A stretch of 64,000 bases of DNA from AC-37 sp036389835. GTDB taxonomy: Bacteria > Actinomycetota > Thermoleophilia > Solirubrobacterales > Thermoleophilaceae. Shown here one piece after another: positions 59,528 through 64,000 of this stretch. A model generated the notes under the pieces. The model ran no database searches. It had not been told where the DNA came from and saw only the letters and a list, made by a program, of their open reading frames with translations. Both the position numbers and the translations under genes were made by a program. Position 1 is the stretch's first letter; every line of letters begins with the position of its first letter. The stretch covers positions 124,001 through 188,000 of the forward strand of contig DASVWC010000029.1 of NCBI GenBank assembly GCA_036389835.1, written 5' to 3'.

Positions 59528-60826
59528 TCAGGGGCCGGGCGTGCCCGGCATTGCGCCGCGCAGCTCCGAGCGGCCGCTGTGCCCGCCGCCGTCGCCCTGG
59601 CGCTCGAGCGAGACGTCCAGGTACGCGTAGTCGCGGTAGCGCCGCGGCAGCCTGCGCCTCGTGAGGACGCGGCCCGTCCGCCGCGGGTCGGTCGTGCCGA
59701 GCGAGACCGCGTCGCGGCGGCTGTTGTAGAGCCACAGCTCGTACACGCGGCCGCGCTCCGGCGGATCGAGCTCGGCGTCGACGTCGAGCGCCGGCCGGCC
59801 GCTGTCCTGGACGACGTACGCCCAGCCGAACGCGGTGCCGCCGCCCGGCGGCAGCAGCTGGACCTCGCCGTCGGCCGGGGGAGCCGCCTCGGTGTCCGGC
59901 TCCTCCACCTGAGTCTGCGCGCCGTCGTCCCCGTCGCCGGCGGTGAGGGCCGCGAGCACGCCCACCGTCGCGCTCGCCAGCAGGGAGGCGGCGATCAGCG
60001 CCGCGGCGATCACGGTCCGCCGCCGCCCGCCCGCCGCGGCGCCCCCCGTGACGGCGAGCGCCGCACGCCCGAGCTCGCCCGCCGACTGGAAGCGCCAGTC
60101 CGGGTTCTTCGCGAGCGCGCGCCCGAGGACCTCGTCGAGCGGCCCGCCCAGGCGCGGCGGCGGCTCGTGGAGGTGCGCCTGCATCGTGGCCTCCGGCGCC
60201 GGCCGTGGGTACGGGACGGAGCCGGTGACCGCGAAGCCCAGGACGCAGCCGAGCGAGTAGACGTCGGAGCGGGCGTCGGCGGCCTGCCCGCGGATCTGCT
60301 CCGGCGCGGCGAAGTCAACGGTGCCGAGCCAGCGGCCGGCCTCCGTCAGCCCGGGGTCGGGCCCGATCTCCTTCGCGAGGCCGAAGTCGGTCAGGTAGGC
60401 GTGGTCCCCCGACGGCCGCGTCTCCACCAGCACGTTGCCGGGCTTCACGTCGCGGTGCACGAGCCCGCGCGCGTGCGCGGCGTCGAGCGCTGCGCCGACC
60501 TGGGCCACGATCCGCGCCGCGCGCGCCGGGTCGAGCGGCGCGAGCGCGCGCAGGTCGGTCCCGTTGACCCACTGCATCGCCACCCAGGGCCGCCCGTCGG
60601 CCTCGCCCTGGTCGTAGATCGCCAGGACGTGGGGATGGACGAGGCCCGCGGCGATCTCGCACTCGCGGCGGAAGCGGGCGCGGAACCCCGGGTCGGAGGC
60701 CAGCTCGGCGGTCATCACCTTGAGCGCGACGGTGCGCTGCGGGGAGACCTGCACCGCGCGGTACACGACGCTCCAGCCGCCGCGCCCGGCCTCGTCGTGG
60801 ATGACGTATCCCGGCACGTTCAGCAC
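59528..60826 (-). CDS. Ser/Thr protein kinase with RskA-like extracellular domain
   Basis: This 432-residue protein has a complete kinase domain: GRGGWSVVYRA, VALKVM (Lys36), HRDVKPGN (124-131), DFGLAKE (147-153) and APEQIRG. A transmembrane helix lies at about 271-294. The outer domain has GTAFGWAYVVQDSG, YELWLYNSR and HSGRSELRGAMPG, the pattern of the RskA C-terminal domain of anti-sigma factors rather than PASTA. GTG 60826 is chosen because TACGAT (60839-60834) ends 8 bases upstream, a leaderless arrangement; the frame is open to 60880. It is divergent from the helicase gene. Confidence 0.88.
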   Translation of the reverse strand: MLNVPGYVIHDEAGRGGWSVVYRAVQVSPQRTVALKVMTAELASDPGFRARFRRECEIAAGLVHPHVLAIYDQGEADGRPWVAMQWVNGTDLRALAPLDPARAARIVAQVGAALDAAHARGLVHRDVKPGNVLVETRPSGDHAYLTDFGLAKEIGPDPGLTEAGRWLGTVDFAAPEQIRGQAADARSDVYSLGCVLGFAVTGSVPYPRPAPEATMQAHLHEPPPRLGGPLDEVLGRALAKNPDWRFQSAGELGRAALAVTGGAAAGGRRRTVIAAALIAASLLASATVGVLAALTAGDGDDGAQTQVEEPDTEAAPPADGEVQLLPPGGGTAFGWAYVVQDSGRPALDVDAELDPPERGRVYELWLYNSRRDAVSLGTTDPRRTGRVLTRRRLPRRYRDYAYLDVSLERQGDGGGHSGRSELRGAMPGTPGP

Positions 60827-60879
60827 TGGGCCGATCGTAGGGGGGAGCCGTATCGGCAGGAAGTACGCTGAAAGGTTCA

Positions 60880-63800
60880 ATGCCCGCCGACCCGCTCGCG
60901 ACGTTCACCCCGCAGGTCCGTGAGTGGTTCGCGCGCGCGTTCGCCGAGCCCACGGCCGCGCAGAGGCAGGCGTGGCCGGCGATCGCGGCCGGCGAGCACA
61001 CACTGCTCTCGGCGCCCACCGGATCGGGAAAGACGCTGGCCGCCTTCCTCTGGGGGCTCGACCGGCTGGTGGCCGACCCCACGCCGGAGGGCGAGAAGCG
61101 CACGCGGCTCGTGTACGTGTCGCCGCTCAAGGCGCTCTCCTACGACATCGAGCGCAACCTGCGCGCCCCGCTCAGGGGCATCGGCGGCGACGTGACCGTG
61201 GCGCTGCGGACCGGCGACACGCCGCAGAGGGAGCGCCAGGCGTTCCTGCGCAGCCCGGCCGACGTGCTGATCACCACGCCCGAGTCGCTCTACCTGATGC
61301 TGACCTCGCGCGCGCGCGAGTCGTTCACCGGAGTTCAGTGGGTGATCGTCGACGAGATCCACGCCGTCGCCCAGACCAAGCGCGGCGCGCACCTGGCGAT
61401 CACGCTCGAGCGGCTCGAGCGTCAGGCGGGCGACCGCGTGCAGCGGATCGGGCTGTCCGCCACCCAGCGCCCGCTCGAGGAGGTCGGGCGCTTCCTCGCG
61501 GGCAGCGGCCGCGACTGCACGATCGTCGACGCCGGCCTGCGCAAGCCGCTCGACGTGAAGATCCACGTGCCGGTCGAGGACATGACCGAGCCGGACGCCG
61601 AGGAGGACTCGATCGCGCTGTCCGGCGACACGCCCACGCGCAGGTCGATCTGGCCGGCGATCTACCCGGAGCTGCTCGACCTGGTCCAGTCGCACAGCTC
61701 CACGATCGTGTTCGTGAACAACCGCCGCGGCGCCGAGCGCCTCGCGATGCGGCTGAACGAGCTGGCGGCCGAGCGCGAGGGCGAGGCGCGCGGCGAGACG
61801 GCGGGCGAGGGCGGACCGCCCGACCACCCGCCGCTCGAGATCGCGCGCGCCCACCACGGCTCGCTCGCGCGCGAGGAGCGGCTGATCGTGGAGGAGCAGC
61901 TCAAGTCGGGCGCGCTGCCGTGCCTGGTGGCCACCTCGTCGCTCGAGCTGGGGATCGACATGGGCGCCGTGGACCTCGTGCTCCAGGTCGAGTCGCCCAA
62001 GTCGGTCACCCGCGGGCTCCAGCGCATCGGCCGCGCGGGCCACGGCGTGGGGGAGACCTCGAAGGGGCGCATCTTCCCCAAGTTCCGCGCCGACCTGCTC
62101 GAGGCGACGGTCGTGGTCAAGCGCATGCGCGAGGGCGAGATCGAGAGCACGGTGGTGCCGCGCAACCCGCTCGACGTGCTGGCCCAGCAGATCGTGGCCA
62201 TGACCGCCGCCGAGGACGAGCTGGGCGTCGGCGAGCTGCACGATCTCGTCCGCCGCGCCTACCCGTACGCCGAGCTGTCCCGCGAGCAGCTCGACAACGT
62301 GCTCGACATGCTCGACGGCCGCTACCCGTCGGAGCAGTTCGGCGACCTGCGCCCGCGCATCGTCTGGGACCGCGTGGCCGACAGCGTGCGCGCGCGCCGC
62401 GGCTCGCGCCAGCTCGCGGTGACCAACGCGGGCACGATCCCCGACCGCGGCATGTACGGGGTGCACCTCCCCGACGGCCGCCGCGTCGGCGAGCTCGACG
62501 AGGAGATGGTCTACGAGGCGCGGCCCGGCCAGACCTTCCTGCTCGGGGCCTCGACCTGGCGGATCGAGGAGATCACGCGCGACCGCGTGATCGTCTCGCC
62601 CGCGCCGGGCGCCCCCGGCGCGATCCCGTTCTGGCGCGGCGACGGCGTGGGCCGGCCGATCGAGCTCGGCCGCGCGATCGGCGAGTTCAGCCGCTGGGCG
62701 GTCGACCGCGAGCCGGCCGAGCTGGCCGAGTCGCACGACCTCGACGAGCGCGCCGCGAAGAACCTCGTGCAGTTCCTCCGCGAGCAGCGCGAGGCCACCC
62801 GCGTGATCCCGTCCGACCGGACGATCGTGATCGAGCGCTTCCGCGACGAGATCGGCGACTGGCGGCTGTGCGTGCTCTCGCCGTTCGGCGGCCGCGTGCA
62901 CTCCGCCTGGGGCCTCGCCCTCAGCGCGCGGATCCGCGACGAGGCGGGGCTCGAGGCCGACGCCATCTGGTCGGACGACGGGATCATCGTGCACCTCCCC
63001 GACGCCGACGAGCCGCCGGGCTCGGACCTGATCCTGATCGACCCCGACGAGCTCGAGGATCTCGTCGTGCGCGAGCTCAGCTCCTCGGCGCTGTTCGGGG
63101 CGCGCTTCCGCGAGAACGCCGCGCGCGCGCTGCTGATCCCGCGCGCCTACCCGGGCAAGCGCACGCCGCTCTGGCAGCAGCGGCTCAAGGCGCAGACGCT
63201 GCTCGAGGTCGCCAAGCAGTACGGGCGCTTCCCGATCGTGCTCGAGACCTACCGCGAGTGCCTGCGCGACGTGCTCGACCTGCCCGCGCTCACCGACCTG
63301 CTGCGGCGGCTCCAGCGCCGCGAGCTGTCGCTGGTCGAGGTCGAGACGCAGCGCGCCTCGCCGATGGCCTCGTCGCTGCTGTTCGACTACGTCGCGACCT
63401 ACATGTACGAGGGCGACACGCCGAACGCGGAGCGGCGCGCGGCGGCGCTGTCGCTCGACCGCGACCTGCTGCGCGAGCTGCTCGGCCAGGAGGAGCTGCG
63501 CGAGCTGATCGACCCCGGCGCGCTCGAAGCGGTCGAGGCCGACCTCCAGCGGCTGTCGGATCGCACGCGCGCGGACTCCGCCGACGCGCTGCACGACGTG
63601 CTCCGCCGCGTCGGCGACCTGCGGCTCGAGGAGGTCGCCGAGCGGATCCTCCCCGGCCTCGACGCCGAGACGATGCTGCTCCAGCTCGCCGACGAGCGCC
63701 GCGCGGTGCGGCTGCGGATCGCCGGCGAGGAGCGGTGGATCGCGGCGGACGACGCGGGCCTGTATCGCGACGCGCTCGGCGCGGTGCCGCCGGGCGGGCT

Positions 63801-64000
63801 GCCGGCGGCATTCATCGAGGACGCGCCGGACGCGATGGAGCGCCTCGTCCGGCGCTGGGCGCGCACCCATGGGCCGTTCGAGTCGGGCGCCCTGCGGGTC
63901 CGCTACGGGATCGGATTGGACGACGTGCTCGAGCGGCTCGAGCGCGGGGGCGACCTCGTCCGGGGCGAGCTGCGGCCCGGCGGCACGACGCGCGAGTGGT
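60880..64000 (+). CDS. lhr: Lhr-type DEAD/DEAH-box helicase (3' truncated by window edge)
   Basis: The frame is open from ATG 60880 to the window end (1040 codons) without a stop. Helicase motifs are Q-motif AAQRQAW, Walker A APTGSGKT (45-52), TTPES, DEIH (158-161), GLSAT, IVFVNNRR, ATSSLELGIDMG and QRIGRAGH. Large parts after about 450 fit the Lhr winged-helix and core domains (FLREQREATRVIPSD, LLFDYVATYMYEGD). Lhr is an ATP-driven 3'-5' DNA/RNA helicase of about 1500 residues, linked to DNA repair. The left part is intact, and roughly a third of the protein should lie beyond the edge. TACGCT (60864-60869) and AAAGG precede the ATG. Confidence 0.93.
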   Translation, partial: MPADPLATFTPQVREWFARAFAEPTAAQRQAWPAIAAGEHTLLSAPTGSGKTLAAFLWGLDRLVADPTPEGEKRTRLVYVSPLKALSYDIERNLRAPLRGIGGDVTVALRTGDTPQRERQAFLRSPADVLITTPESLYLMLTSRARESFTGVQWVIVDEIHAVAQTKRGAHLAITLERLERQAGDRVQRIGLSATQRPLEEVGRFLAGSGRDCTIVDAGLRKPLDVKIHVPVEDMTEPDAEEDSIALSGDTPTRRSIWPAIYPELLDLVQSHSSTIVFVNNRRGAERLAMRLNELAAEREGEARGETAGEGGPPDHPPLEIARAHHGSLAREERLIVEEQLKSGALPCLVATSSLELGIDMGAVDLVLQVESPKSVTRGLQRIGRAGHGVGETSKGRIFPKFRADLLEATVVVKRMREGEIESTVVPRNPLDVLAQQIVAMTAAEDELGVGELHDLVRRAYPYAELSREQLDNVLDMLDGRYPSEQFGDLRPRIVWDRVADSVRARRGSRQLAVTNAGTIPDRGMYGVHLPDGRRVGELDEEMVYEARPGQTFLLGASTWRIEEITRDRVIVSPAPGAPGAIPFWRGDGVGRPIELGRAIGEFSRWAVDREPAELAESHDLDERAAKNLVQFLREQREATRVIPSDRTIVIERFRDEIGDWRLCVLSPFGGRVHSAWGLALSARIRDEAGLEADAIWSDDGIIVHLPDADEPPGSDLILIDPDELEDLVVRELSSSALFGARFRENAARALLIPRAYPGKRTPLWQQRLKAQTLLEVAKQYGRFPIVLETYRECLRDVLDLPALTDLLRRLQRRELSLVEVETQRASPMASSLLFDYVATYMYEGDTPNAERRAAALSLDRDLLRELLGQEELRELIDPGALEAVEADLQRLSDRTRADSADALHDVLRRVGDLRLEEVAERILPGLDAETMLLQLADERRAVRLRIAGEERWIAADDAGLYRDALGAVPPGGLPAAFIEDAPDAMERLVRRWARTHGPFESGALRVRYGIGLDDVLERLERGGDLVRGELRPGGTTREW

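Noticed and set aside
60877..63870. Long leftward open frame of about 997 codons opposite the helicase
   Set aside because: The plus strand carries all Lhr helicase motifs over the same bases; the reverse frame has Arg/Ala/Asp-rich composition with no domain and arises from high-GC codon bias.

Overview
The window is very GC-rich DNA from an actinobacterium-like genome. The gene set (three MMPL exporters, a fused PafB-PafC regulator, a sigma/anti-sigma fusion, a YhaM-like OB/HD protein, a DUF6458-type membrane peptide, many GTG/TTG starts and apparent leaderless promoters) suggests a member of the Thermoleophilia/Solirubrobacterales. That placement is inferred from gene content; no rRNA gene is present to confirm it. 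I saw no tRNA, rRNA, CRISPR array or insertion sequence.

Region 1, about 1-37,662, looks like one large biosynthetic gene cluster for a fatty-acid-derived, probably nitrogen-containing, exported metabolite. An 11-gene leftward operon (36,910 to 27,505) encodes an almost complete dedicated type II fatty acid synthase: malonyl-CoA:ACP transacylase, KASIII, ketoreductase, ACP, KASII, a carboxyltransferase subunit and a MaoC dehydratase. It continues with a sensor-less histidine kinase, a saccharopine-dehydrogenase-like reductase, a small membrane protein and a flavin monooxygenase. A rightward operon (18,542 to 24,101) adds an adenylate-forming ligase, a TrpB-like PLP enzyme, an aldehyde dehydrogenase-fold enzyme and an enoyl-ACP reductase; an MMPL exporter follows. 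A rightward operon entering from the left edge carries an aminotransferase fused to an acyl-ACP-reductase-like domain (a candidate two-step acyl-ACP to amine converter), then a desaturase, a type II thioesterase, a P450 and an MMPL exporter. Between these lie a second P450, two flavoproteins, a third MMPL protein, a SnoaL-like protein, a split-barrel flavoprotein, and a DUF3050 heme-oxygenase-like protein with its TetR regulator.

Two control circuits can be read from the sequence. A near-perfect TetR-type palindrome overlaps the -10 element of the DUF3050-tetR operon. A recurring C-run/G-run motif (ACCC, 3-5 bases, GGGGG) sits upstream of four cluster transcription units and resembles sequences upstream of three neighbouring genes; the NarL/LuxR response regulator at 37,000-37,662 and the kinase inside the FAS operon are the obvious candidates to read it.

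Region 2, about 37,800-47,995, is accessory: an AraC regulator; an unusual membrane-spanning fusion of an ECF-sigma-like region, a zinc-finger anti-sigma domain and a Cys-rich repeat ectodomain; a thiolase; a ferritin-like protein; a tyrosinase with a Pro-rich linker and a C-terminal domain that also occurs as a stand-alone gene; an SDR; and an OB/HD protein. Region 3, 48,235-64,000, is more housekeeping-like: a PafBC fusion, a dTDP-sugar operon (rmlA, DUF4267-like, rmlD, rmlB) running into an ABC exporter, uracil-DNA glycosylase, a secreted beta-propeller protein, a Ser/Thr kinase with an RskA-like ectodomain, and an Lhr-type helicase cut by the right edge.
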